Assembly (NCBI RefSeq): GCF_009939005.1
Contig: NZ_JAACJS010000012.1
Coordinates: forward strand, 248,001-312,000
Source of the DNA: Sediminibacterium roseum
Lineage (GTDB): Bacteria; Bacteroidota; Bacteroidia; Chitinophagales; Chitinophagaceae
Direction of reading: 5' to 3'
DNA length: 64,000 nt
Made by a program: the position numbers and the translations under genes. The stretch's first letter is position 1. Every line of letters starts with the position of its first letter. The notes under the pieces were generated by a model. It searched no databases. It was not told the DNA's origin and saw only the letters and a program-made list of their open reading frames with translations. Positions 45,318 through 53,249 of this stretch are shown one piece after another.

Positions 45318-46399
45318 GTTGCCGGATTGAATTGAAAATTGGTAATATAACCTGTTACGAGTTCGTTGAACTGTTGTCCTTCATCAAAAAGAAAAAAATG
45401 GCGTATCGGCAAAACATACATGGGCAATGAAGCCAGCTGTTCGGTGAATTTGATCAGGCGCACAGCATCTTTTTCTGTGGTGAGGATCATTTTATCTTTT
45501 GCTTCTATCTCTTCGAACTTTTCTTTGATCTCGTTGAGGTCGTCTATTGAAAAAATATGGTGGTCTGAATAATCCATCTGGTAATACGTGTGCGTTTTAG
45601 CGAGCAGGTATTCCTTTAATGGTTTTGGGTTGGCGATGCCGCAAACGAGTAATACTTCGTCGCGCGGTGTGATCATCCATTCATCGCCGTGGTTAAAAAT
45701 ATGGTAAGGCAGCCCGTATTCGATCGTTGTAAAAAAAACTTTCTGGTCGGCCTCGGGTTTCAGGGAACGGATGATCTTTTGTTTGCTGGCGGCATCGAGG
45801 TCGAACGGGCATTTCGTTACAATGATCACCTGTGCCCTTTTTGCAGAGCTCCATTGATCGCGCAGGTCGCCGGTGGGCAGGAAGAAATCGTGTGAGTAAA
45901 GGTTGCTGTATTCTGTGAGCACGATGTTCAGCCCTGCCTGCACGGAGCGGTGCTGGAAGGCATCGTCGAGAATGATCGCCTGGAGATCGGGCGCATCCTG
46001 CAGCAGGTGCGGTATGCCCACCAGCCTTTCCTCGCAGGATGCTACTGCGATATCGGGGAACTTGCTGTGAAACTGCATCGGCTCGTCGCCGATCTCCAGT
46101 GCCGTGGTAAACTGGTTGGCGAGTGCATAGCCCTTTGTTTTTCTTTTGTAGCCGCGGCTCAACGTTCCTATTTTGAATTTGGGTTTGAGCAGTTCAACAA
46201 GGTATTCAACCATCGGCGATTTGCCGGTTCCGCCCACGGAAAGATTGCCCACGCAGATGAGCGGGAAATTGAACCGTGCCGATTTCAGGTATTTTTTATC
46301 GAACATCCAGTTGCGTATATAAATAACCAGGCCATAGATAAGCGCTAACGGTAACAATAAAACACGGAAGGATTTGAGGAATATCGTGTTAAAATTCAT
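45314..46399 (-). CDS. lpxK: Tetraacyldisaccharide 4'-kinase
   Basis: Phosphorylates the lipid A disaccharide precursor at the 4' position at the inner membrane. The 361-residue protein has an N-terminal membrane-associated helix (LLLPLALIYGLVIYIRN), the Walker A motif in CVGNLSVGGTGKSP, IILDDAFQHR and a late ILTTEKDAVRL segment, all LpxK landmarks. Its start overlaps the end of the folate-ligase gene by 11 bases, and its stop overlaps the rnr start by ATGA. No other lpx genes are near. Confidence 0.95.
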   Translation of the reverse strand: MNFNTIFLKSFRVLLLPLALIYGLVIYIRNWMFDKKYLKSARFNFPLICVGNLSVGGTGKSPMVEYLVELLKPKFKIGTLSRGYKRKTKGYALANQFTTALEIGDEPMQFHSKFPDIAVASCEERLVGIPHLLQDAPDLQAIILDDAFQHRSVQAGLNIVLTEYSNLYSHDFFLPTGDLRDQWSSAKRAQVIIVTKCPFDLDAASKQKIIRSLKPEADQKVFFTTIEYGLPYHIFNHGDEWMITPRDEVLLVCGIANPKPLKEYLLAKTHTYYQMDYSDHHIFSIDDLNEIKEKFEEIEAKDKMILTTEKDAVRLIKFTEQLASLPMYVLPIRHFFLFDEGQQFNELVTGYITNFQFNPAT

Positions 46400-46958
46400 A
46401 AGTCTGCTGCGGCGTGATACAATAGGTTAAAGGTACATCAAAATGATCGGTGTCGGCGATCTTATCAACCGGCGAAAAATAGGAGAAGCCGATCTTTACC
46501 ACGTCTTCCCTGCAGTTGGCGAGATACCTGTCGTAAAACCCTTTCCCATACCCCACGCGGAACCCCTGTTTGTCGTATGCAAGCAAGGGCACAAATACCA
46601 TGTCCAGCTGCTGCGGATCAATCACCGTACCTTCTTTTGGTTCGGTAATGCCCCATTGGTTGGTATGGTAAACGGTGTCTTCGTGAATGGCAATGGCCGT
46701 CATCTCGCAGGTTTCCTTGTTCACCAGCGGGTAGGCGATCACCAATCCCGGAACCATGTGTCGCATGTAACTGCTGAAGAGGTGCGTGTTTGGTTCAGAC
46801 TGGTTCGACATGGGCCAATACGTTAATACCGACTGCACCGCCGAATAATCAAATTGCTGGAACCGGAGCAACAGCAGGTCGTCGAGCTGCAAACGCTTGC
46901 GCGGGTCAATGACCGTACGTTTGTTCCTGTATAACGTGCGCAGTTCTTTTTTGTTCAT
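46389..46958 (-). CDS. 5-formyltetrahydrofolate cyclo-ligase family protein
   Basis: ATP-dependent conversion of 5-formyl-THF to 5,10-methenyl-THF, a folate salvage step. From the ATG at 46958 it has 189 residues. Family blocks are KKELRTLYRNKR at the N-terminus, SVLTYWPMSNQSEPNT, VPLLAYDKQGFRVGYGKGFYDRYL (the substrate/Mg-ATP motif) and the closing IGFSYFSPV. It lies 31 bases after the bioD stop. The longer frame to 47003 would overlap bioD and shows no family resemblance. Confidence 0.93.
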   Translation of the reverse strand: MNKKELRTLYRNKRTVIDPRKRLQLDDLLLLRFQQFDYSAVQSVLTYWPMSNQSEPNTHLFSSYMRHMVPGLVIAYPLVNKETCEMTAIAIHEDTVYHTNQWGITEPKEGTVIDPQQLDMVFVPLLAYDKQGFRVGYGKGFYDRYLANCREDVVKIGFSYFSPVDKIADTDHFDVPLTYCITPQQTYEF

Positions 46959-46989
46959 CCGGGCGTTTTTGTGTACACAGTGAAAGCTA

Positions 46990-47658
46990 TCAAACACCGG
47001 CAAATGCCTGCAGCTTACCGCTGATATCCTTCAGCTTTGCTGCCTCCAGCCTGATGTTTTGTTGATCTACCGTTTTCATCGCCGGCACCGATCCGAGGGA
47101 TGGATAGCCCGACCATGATACGATCTCGTTTTCATAATCCAGGTAATCATCGTTAAAGATCCATCCTGCAACATCTATGCCGTTGCTTTTGCAGTATGCC
47201 GCGGTGAGTAATGAATGATTGATGCTGCCGAGGTAATTGCGGCTCACGATGATCACGCGTGCATCGAGCGCTTTGATCAGATCGGCAACAAAAAGTTTGC
47301 CTGTAAGCGGCACCAGCAACCCGCCCGCGCCTTCGATTAGCAATGGCCTTGCTGTTTTTATTTTTGTATAAGCCGATACGATCGCTTCCAGGCTGATCTC
47401 CACCTGCTCGTTTCTTGCAGCGATGTGTGGCGAGGCGGGTGTTTGCAGGCGGTATACTTCGGGATGAATGATGGATTCATTATTGCTGATCAGCCCGGCA
47501 ACGGTGGTTGCATCGGTACCGTCTTCATACCCGGCCTGTATGGGTTTCCAGTAATCGGCATGCAATGCCTCGGTGAGAAGGGCCGAAACAAGCGTCTTTC
47601 CTATGTTGGTGCCGATGCCTGTGATAAAAATTGGTTTCATTGCTGGTGTTTTACTCAT
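46990..47658 (-). CDS. bioD: Dethiobiotin synthetase
   Basis: Closes the ureido ring of biotin from diaminopelargonate, CO2 and ATP. The 222-residue protein has the P-loop FITGIGTNIGKT near the N-terminus, KPIQAGYEDGTD, and LLIEGAGGLLVPL, the BioD signatures. Its ATG overlaps the rsmD stop (ATGA). Other bio genes are absent from the window, so it is separated from the rest of the pathway. Confidence 0.95.
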   Translation of the reverse strand: MSKTPAMKPIFITGIGTNIGKTLVSALLTEALHADYWKPIQAGYEDGTDATTVAGLISNNESIIHPEVYRLQTPASPHIAARNEQVEISLEAIVSAYTKIKTARPLLIEGAGGLLVPLTGKLFVADLIKALDARVIIVSRNYLGSINHSLLTAAYCKSNGIDVAGWIFNDDYLDYENEIVSWSGYPSLGSVPAMKTVDQQNIRLEAAKLKDISGKLQAFAGV

Positions 47659-48209
47659 TCAGAAACCGCCGGGGTTTCTGTAAAAAAGGAAAACAGGGTT
47701 GTTCCGTAATTCCTCACAAAAGCAAACCCTTCAAATTTTTCGTACTGGTTTCTCGGTGTATGTTCCAGCACAAAGAAGCCTTTGGGTGCGATCAGTTTTT
47801 TTGAAACGATGACCTTTGGCAATTCATCGATACTGCCCAATGCATAGGGCGGGCCGGCAAAAATAAAATCAAATTGTTCCGTGCAGCTGTTGAGAAAAGA
47901 GAACACATCCATCTTCAGCACCTTCGCGTTGGCTGCGCCAAGCATGTCGAGGTTTTTTTTGATGAAGGCGTGCATGGTGTTGTCCTTTTCAACAATGGTC
48001 ATCTCCGCCGCGCCGCGTGAGCCCAGCTCATAACTGATGCAGCCCGTGCCGCCAAAAAGATCGAGGGTTTTGATGCCTTCGAAGTTCATGCGGTTCTGGA
48101 GGATGTTGAACAATCCTTCTTTGGCAATGTCTGTGGTTGGGCGGGTATGGGGCATATTGCCGGGCGGACTGATCCTTCTCCCACCCCATTTTCCTGAAAT
48201 GATCCTCAT
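47655..48209 (-). CDS. rsmD: RsmD-family 16S rRNA (guanine-N2) methyltransferase, altered catalytic motif
   Basis: RsmD methylates G966 of 16S rRNA. The 184-residue protein has the family start MRIISGKWGGRR, TRPTTDIAKEGLFNIL and SAM motif I LDLFGGTGCISYE. In motif IV, however, the usual DPPY is GPPY: the first residue, Gly119, is encoded by GGC at 47853-47855. The Asp/Asn at this place normally holds the target amino group, so activity may be lost or changed; a sequencing error is also possible. Everything else is intact, and it is coupled by ATGA overlaps to the genes on both sides. Confidence 0.92.
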   Translation of the reverse strand: MRIISGKWGGRRISPPGNMPHTRPTTDIAKEGLFNILQNRMNFEGIKTLDLFGGTGCISYELGSRGAAEMTIVEKDNTMHAFIKKNLDMLGAANAKVLKMDVFSFLNSCTEQFDFIFAGPPYALGSIDELPKVIVSKKLIAPKGFFVLEHTPRNQYEKFEGFAFVRNYGTTLFSFFTETPAVSE

Positions 48210-49045
48210 ACAACCAGTTTATAAAAAGGGGTAAAATAATGCAGCGGCTGGTTGGTGGCGGCTTTGAATACGCCATCCATGTTCATGGTATCAAACGTGA
48301 TCAGGCCAAAACGCGACTGCAGTTGTTTGTGCAGCGTGGACCCGTTGTCGAACATTCCGCTGATCTCCAGATGCGAATGCGCACCATCGAGTTCAAATTG
48401 CTCTTTGATATTGGTGAGATGGTACAGGACGTCTTCTTTTGTTTCAAAAGAAAAAGATTGAATGAGCTGCAGTTGCCTGTCTTTTACAACGGCCGCGATG
48501 ATGTGTTTGTTGTAAAACACAACTTTTACAAAATGCGCATCCAGTTCCCCGCGGGTTAAAATATCGTGTACGATTCCGGAATACGAATGATGTGGTTTGT
48601 AGAGCAGGAAATGGCGACCCATCAGTTCGTGTATCGATCTCTTTACACGGTAGGCGTTCACGATGTGTGTGTCTGCATTGATGGGGTCGTATTTGACATC
48701 GTGGCGCGTGCTCTCGCCAAACATCAGGTTGAGATAATCTTCTGCCGCTACTGCCGTAAAACGTTTGCCGGGAATAAGAACCGCCTCTTCAAAATTGTAA
48801 TAACAATGCGCGTTCCGGTATGATTTATCGAGTAATTCGGATGCGGTGCGCATTGCATAGAACACATCGTTCCAGTCGTTGCCTTCCTGGTCGAAGCGGA
48901 ACACTTCAAAACCTTCAATTTCCTGTGATGCATTTCCTTTTACCAGGCAGATCACTTCGTTGCGGCTGATCTCAACCACGAGCTGGTCGGCCTCTGTGAT
49001 GGAATGCCCGTTATCCGAATAATATCCGATGATCTTACGCACCAT
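48206..49045 (-). CDS. DUF3822-family protein
   Basis: A 279-residue Bacteroidota protein of unknown function. It looks like an actin/ribonuclease-H-type fold with strand-rich halves (DQLVVEISRNEVICLVKG, VKVVFYNKHIIAAVVKD). DUF3822 is repeatedly found just before rsmD, as here, where the stop overlaps the rsmD start (ATGA). The start is ATG at 49045; the extended frame covers a TATCATTG promoter-like element (49063-49070). First gene of the six-gene operon. Confidence 0.85.
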   Translation of the reverse strand: MVRKIIGYYSDNGHSITEADQLVVEISRNEVICLVKGNASQEIEGFEVFRFDQEGNDWNDVFYAMRTASELLDKSYRNAHCYYNFEEAVLIPGKRFTAVAAEDYLNLMFGESTRHDVKYDPINADTHIVNAYRVKRSIHELMGRHFLLYKPHHSYSGIVHDILTRGELDAHFVKVVFYNKHIIAAVVKDRQLQLIQSFSFETKEDVLYHLTNIKEQFELDGAHSHLEISGMFDNGSTLHKQLQSRFGLITFDTMNMDGVFKAATNQPLHYFTPFYKLVV

Positions 49046-49169
49046 GTGAGTCAATTGCAATGCAATGATATAAAAAAACCGCTGAACCTTCTCTTCCCGC
49101 CTACTGCGCCGCCGGCATGGCATAAAATATTTTTGCGAACAAAGGCACAAAGGCTCGGTTTGAAGGCTG

Positions 49170-49177
49170 TAACTTCG
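49170..49177 (+). promoter_or_regulatory. -7 promoter element (TAACTTCG)
   Basis: TAACTTCG ends eight bases before the MATE start codon at 49186. Confidence 0.5.
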
Positions 49178-49185
49178 CGGTCCTT

Positions 49186-50541
49186 ATGGCAAATGCGGGC
49201 ATGAATAGTTTACAGGTACAGATCAGCAACAGGCAGGTGTTGAAGATCGCTTTGCCCATTGCCGCCGCGATCATCGTTCCGCAGATCAATTTCATTACGA
49301 ACAATATTTTCCTCGGCGGGCTCGGACAAGGCGCGCTTGCCCTTGCGGGAATTACAGGGGTCTATTACCTGATCTTCGCGGTTGTGGGACATGGCCTGAA
49401 CAATGGCCTCCAGGCATTGATCTCGCGCCGTGCCGGGGAGAACAGGATCGATGCGATCGGTAATCTTTTTGCACAGGGTATACGCATCTCCATCGTATTC
49501 GCTTTGCTGGGCATGGTGATCACGTGGTTTGTGGCGCCAACGGTGCTGCGGTGGTCGCTGCACGACCCGGAAAGCGTAAATACATGCGTACGTTTTCTCA
49601 ACATCCGGATCCTCGGGCTACCCTTCCTGTATGTGTACCAGATGCGCAATGCATTGCTGGTTGGAACAAACCAAAGCAAATACCTCATTCTCGGAACGGC
49701 TACGGAAGCGGTTACCAATGTGTTCTTCGATTATTCATTGATCTATGGAAAATTCGGCATGCCGCAACTGGGTTTCGATGGTGCCGCCTACGCTTCTATC
49801 ATTTCGGAATTCGCAGGGCTGGTGGTGATTTTCGTGGTCATCCGGATGAATGGCATCACCCGGCAACTGGAGCTTTTCAAGAACTGGGCTTACGACGCGG
49901 CCAACGTAAAACTCATCCTTCGCCAGTCCTATCCCCTGATATTACAGCATTGCATCAGCATCATCAGTTGGGAGTTTTTTTACATCCTTATCGAACACCA
50001 TGGCCAACGGGATCTTGCGATCTCCAATACCATGCGGAATATCTTCGGCTTCTTCGGCTGCTTCACCTGGGCCTTTGCGGCAACGGCCAATACGATGGTC
50101 AGTAATGTGATTGGCCAGAACCGCCAGCAGGAAGTGCTCGGGCTGATCAACCGCATCATGTACTGGAGCCTGGGTTTTGCATTATCGGTTTGCCTGTTCC
50201 TGAACCTGTTCCCGCATTTGTTCTTATCGATGTATGGTCAGGGAGATGCGTTTATCGATGCCGCCATTCCGGTAATGCGCGTGGTATCGAGCGCACTGGT
50301 GTTCATGTCGATCTCCGTTGTATGGATGAATGCCGTTACAGGCACCGGTAACTCAAAAATGAACCTGCTTTCAGAAACGGCAGCGATCACTTTTTACTGT
50401 CTCTACGTCTATGTCGTGCTTGAAAAACTAAATCTTCCCATCACATGGGGATGGGCGAGTGAATGGATCTACTGGACCACCATTTTTGTGCCTTCCTTCT
50501 GGTACATGAAAAGCAAACGTTGGGTGAAATACAAAATGTAA
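49186..50541 (+). CDS. MATE-family efflux transporter
   Basis: A 451-residue multidrug/toxin exporter with twelve hydrophobic helices, driven by Na+ or H+. N-terminal LKIALPIAAAIIVPQINFITNNIFLGGLG and the internal GLNNGLQALISRRAGEN and ANTMVSNVIGQNRQQEVLGLI repeats are typical of the two MATE halves. The substrate is unknown. ATG at 49201 is an alternative start six codons in. Single gene, divergent from the rsmD operon. Confidence 0.92.
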   Translation: MANAGMNSLQVQISNRQVLKIALPIAAAIIVPQINFITNNIFLGGLGQGALALAGITGVYYLIFAVVGHGLNNGLQALISRRAGENRIDAIGNLFAQGIRISIVFALLGMVITWFVAPTVLRWSLHDPESVNTCVRFLNIRILGLPFLYVYQMRNALLVGTNQSKYLILGTATEAVTNVFFDYSLIYGKFGMPQLGFDGAAYASIISEFAGLVVIFVVIRMNGITRQLELFKNWAYDAANVKLILRQSYPLILQHCISIISWEFFYILIEHHGQRDLAISNTMRNIFGFFGCFTWAFAATANTMVSNVIGQNRQQEVLGLINRIMYWSLGFALSVCLFLNLFPHLFLSMYGQGDAFIDAAIPVMRVVSSALVFMSISVVWMNAVTGTGNSKMNLLSETAAITFYCLYVYVVLEKLNLPITWGWASEWIYWTTIFVPSFWYMKSKRWVKYKM

Positions 50542-50705
50542 ATGTTGCTTAAAGGGGCTATTTTGTACATTGGTAGCCAAACATGGTTGTGCCAGACAAC
50601 AACAGATAGAGCCATGTTTTGTATAAAGTGTCAGATCGTCAAGCGTAGACACCAGCATGCCAATATAGAACCGAACTACCCGATACAAAAAAACACACTG
50701 GATTA

Positions 50706-50960
50706 TTATCCCTTCAGCCGGGCCACCAACTCCACGTATTGCTGCATGGCCGATTCCTTTGAAGTACCTGCCAGTTTTGCCCAGGCCTCGTGCTTGAATT
50801 TGGCTACAAAATCGAAAGCATTCGAGGGCCCCTCGCCTGCATTGCCTTCTGTGGCTTGTTTGTACAAAGAATAAAGCTGTAAAAGGGTATCGTTGTCAGG
50901 CTTTTCGCTGAGGGTTTTGCTGTTGACAACAGCTTGTTCGAATTGTTGTTGAAGATCCAT
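50706..50960 (-). CDS. Acyl-CoA-binding protein (ACBP)
   Basis: A small cytoplasmic four-helix protein (84 residues) that binds acyl-CoA esters. The blocks LLQLYSLYKQATEGN, FDFVAKFKHEAWAKLAGTSKESAMQQYVELV match the ACBP family, including the conserved lysine and tyrosine that contact CoA. ACBPs are common in eukaryotes and less so in bacteria, though regular in Bacteroidota. It is last in the trxB-folB-TPR run, 32 bases after the TPR gene. Confidence 0.92.
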   Translation of the reverse strand: MDLQQQFEQAVVNSKTLSEKPDNDTLLQLYSLYKQATEGNAGEGPSNAFDFVAKFKHEAWAKLAGTSKESAMQQYVELVARLKG

Positions 50961-50992
50961 AAGACAGTCGTTTTTTTGGAATCAAAAATGGT

Positions 50993-51754
50993 TTATTGCA
51001 TGGAAGCCAGCAACCTCGCTCCTTCCGCTTTCAGCGCCACATCATCTGCCGTGCGGGTCGGGAGTTTTACGAGCCTGTTCAGGGTTTCGATGGCCTGTGC
51101 GGGTTTGTGATCATCTTTGTAGGCTTTGGCGAGGTCGAGATAGTTGGCAACAAAATAAGGTTCCAGTGTTTTGCATTTTTCCATGAACTGGATGGCCAGC
51201 TCAAGGGTTCCCTCGGGAAGTCCGCCATAGAGTATTTTCACAGCTGCTTTTTTCAACCCGGATAGATTGGCCATTTCATAGTTCCATTTTCCCATGGTAT
51301 AATTGGCTTTGGCGTGGTTGGAGTTGATGGCAAGGGCCTTGTCTGTATACTTCTTTACATCGCGCACATAGGCCACGAGTTTTTTGTTTTCTGTTTCCAC
51401 ATCCGTCATCTTCCCCGATGCCATGGCCATTGCGTATGATGCGTCGGCCTGGTTGCTGTCTGCCATATATGCCCTGTTGGCAAATGCGAGTGCGGTTTCG
51501 AAATAAAGGCGTTTTGTATTCTTATCGTTCTGCCTGCCGCCGATGGATGCATTGAGTTCACTGCTTTTCACCAGTGCCTTCAGGTTGGTTGGTTCCTGCA
51601 GCAGCACGGCTTTGTATTTTTCCAAAGCCTCGTTTTCTTTTTGTGTCTTTTCGAGGTTGTCTGCCTCTTTCAGCAATACATTGACATCCTGCGCGTGCAA
51701 ACCAGTGGCTGCGAGAAAAAGGAAAACGGGTAAAATAAATTTCATCATCTTCAT
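50993..51754 (-). CDS. Secreted TPR protein (RMDN-like)
   Basis: A 253-residue protein with a signal peptide (MKMMKFILPVFLFLAATGLHAQ) and TPR-like helices (NEALEKYKAVLLQEPTN, YTDKALAINSNHAKANYTMGKWNYEMANLSGLKKAAVKILYGGLPEGTLELAIQFMEKC). The GKWNYEMANLS...LYGG pattern resembles the RMD (regulator of microtubule dynamics-like) group seen in many bacteria. A periplasmic scaffold role is inferred. It starts two bases after the folB stop. Confidence 0.8.
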   Translation of the reverse strand: MKMMKFILPVFLFLAATGLHAQDVNVLLKEADNLEKTQKENEALEKYKAVLLQEPTNLKALVKSSELNASIGGRQNDKNTKRLYFETALAFANRAYMADSNQADASYAMAMASGKMTDVETENKKLVAYVRDVKKYTDKALAINSNHAKANYTMGKWNYEMANLSGLKKAAVKILYGGLPEGTLELAIQFMEKCKTLEPYFVANYLDLAKAYKDDHKPAQAIETLNRLVKLPTRTADDVALKAEGARLLASMQ

Positions 51755-51756
51755 GG

Positions 51757-52134
51757 TTACAGGTCTTTTCTTTTCAGTTCAAAACCAACGCCTACACTCC
51801 CACGCGCATGCATGTAAGAAATAGGCGGGTACATTTTGCGTATCGAAATAAACACTTCTTCCGCCAACGTAAACCGAATTAAGATTTCTTTCGCAATTTC
51901 CGTCACCACGGTCTCCAGCAATGGCGTCGGTATTTCCATCCGCCGGCGCACCAGTTCATACACGGCCACATAATCAATTGTATCATCCAACCGTTTAACC
52001 GGCAATTCCGGGGGCGCATGTTTCACAACAACGTTCAGCTCAAAATGATTGCCCAATATCTTTTCTTCCTCGTATAAACCGTGGTAGGCGAAAAAGTGAA
52101 GATTATGGAGGCTTATTGTTAATAACAAACTCAC
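51757..52134 (-). CDS. folB: Dihydroneopterin aldolase
   Basis: Cleaves dihydroneopterin to 6-hydroxymethyl-dihydropterin in folate synthesis. The 125-residue protein has the family blocks LHNLHFFAYHGLYEEEKILGNHFELNV, DTIDYVAVYELV, TPLLETVVTEIA (with the substrate-binding glutamate) and a C-terminal GVGFELKRK. The start is a GTG that directly abuts the AT-rich array; no upstream ATG is available in frame nearby. Likely co-transcribed with trxB. Confidence 0.93.
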   Translation of the reverse strand: MSLLLTISLHNLHFFAYHGLYEEEKILGNHFELNVVVKHAPPELPVKRLDDTIDYVAVYELVRRRMEIPTPLLETVVTEIAKEILIRFTLAEEVFISIRKMYPPISYMHARGSVGVGFELKRKDL

Positions 52135-52233
52135 TTAGGAATTAGAAATTAGGAATTAGTAATTAGGAATTAGTAATTAGGCATTCATCATAACCAGTAA
52201 TTATAAATTCCTAATTACTAATTACTAATTAAT
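52135..52233. repeat. Mirrored AT-rich heptamer arrays between trxB and folB
   Basis: Left array (52135-52181) repeats TTAGGAA/TTAGTAA units; right array (52198-52233) carries the complementary CTAATTA/CTAATTC units. The two can fold into a long AT hairpin of about 23 bp around a ~16-base unpaired centre. The left end touches the folB GTG start and the right end overlaps the trxB stop. The same units occur at 3.37 kb and 10.27 kb. Confidence 0.7.
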
Positions 52234-53170
52234 ATTTCGCACTTAGGTATCTTTCCGCATCCAACGCAGCCATACAGCCGCTGCCGGCGGCGGTTACGGC
52301 CTGGCGGTAGTTTTTGTCCTGCACATCGCCCGCTGCAAAAACGCCTTCGAGGTTGGTTTTCGACGTGCCGGGTTCTGTGAGGATGTAGCCGGTTTCATCC
52401 ATGTTGATGTAACCTTTGAAGATATCGCTGTTCGGTTGGTGACCGATCGCAACAAAGAAACCGCTGATCGGGATCTCCGTGGCCTCCTGTGTCTGGTTGT
52501 TGCGTATGCGAACGGCTTCTACTTTTTTCTCACCCAATATCTCCTCCGTATCCGAGTTCCAGTATACTTTGATGTTAGGCGTGGCAAGCACGCGGTCCTG
52601 CATCACTTTGCTTGCACGCATTTTGTCTTTGCGGATGAACATATGCACCGTGGTACAAAGCTTCGAAAGATAGATCGCTTCCTCTGCCGCCGTATCGCCC
52701 GCACCAACGATCGCCACTTCTTTACCACGGAAAAAGAAACCATCGCAAACCGCGCAGGCGCTCACGCCAAACCCGTTGAGCCTTTCTTCGCTGGGCAGAC
52801 CCAGCCATTTTGCCGAGGCGCCGGTGCTGATGATCACCGCATCGGCTTCGATCAGTTTCTCCTCATCTATCCAAACCTTATAGGGCTGCACACTGAAATC
52901 AACTTTCGTGGCCAGTCCGTAACGGATGTCGGCGCCCATGCGCGCTGCCTGTTTTTCAAAATTGACCATCATCTCCGGGCCCTGTATACCTTCGGGATAA
53001 CCCGGGTAGTTTTCTACTTCGGTGGTGATGGTTAACTGACCGCCCGGCTGGATGCCCTGGTACAATACCGGTTTCATGTTTGCCCTGGCTGCATAAATAG
53101 CAGCAGTGTAGCCTGCCGGACCCGAGCCTATGATCAATACATGTACTTTTTCTGTTGCCTCATTTGCCAT
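52229..53170 (-). CDS. trxB: Thioredoxin-disulfide reductase
   Basis: NADPH- and FAD-dependent reduction of thioredoxin in the cytoplasm. The 313-residue protein has the FAD motif IIGSGPAGYTAAIYAARA, the redox pair Cys139/Cys142 (CAVCDGFF), the NADPH motif VGAGDTAAEEA and the closing GVFAAGDVQDKNYRQAVTAAGSGCMAALDAERYL. Complete at normal length. First gene of the trxB-folB-TPR-ACBP run. Confidence 0.97.
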   Translation of the reverse strand: MANEATEKVHVLIIGSGPAGYTAAIYAARANMKPVLYQGIQPGGQLTITTEVENYPGYPEGIQGPEMMVNFEKQAARMGADIRYGLATKVDFSVQPYKVWIDEEKLIEADAVIISTGASAKWLGLPSEERLNGFGVSACAVCDGFFFRGKEVAIVGAGDTAAEEAIYLSKLCTTVHMFIRKDKMRASKVMQDRVLATPNIKVYWNSDTEEILGEKKVEAVRIRNNQTQEATEIPISGFFVAIGHQPNSDIFKGYINMDETGYILTEPGTSKTNLEGVFAAGDVQDKNYRQAVTAAGSGCMAALDAERYLSAKY

Positions 53171-53249
53171 ACTGTGGTGTTGTTATTTTATACGGACAAA
53201 AATATTGATCCGTTTCAGTTATCTGGTTTTGGTTTTACACAACTGTTTT

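Noticed and set aside
50542-50705. Short open frames between the MATE and ACBP genes
   Set aside because: They read through the ACBP gene on the opposite strand and show no protein-like features.
52135-52233. Possible CRISPR array
   Set aside because: The units are 7-base AT repeats without unique spacers of constant length, and no cas genes are near.
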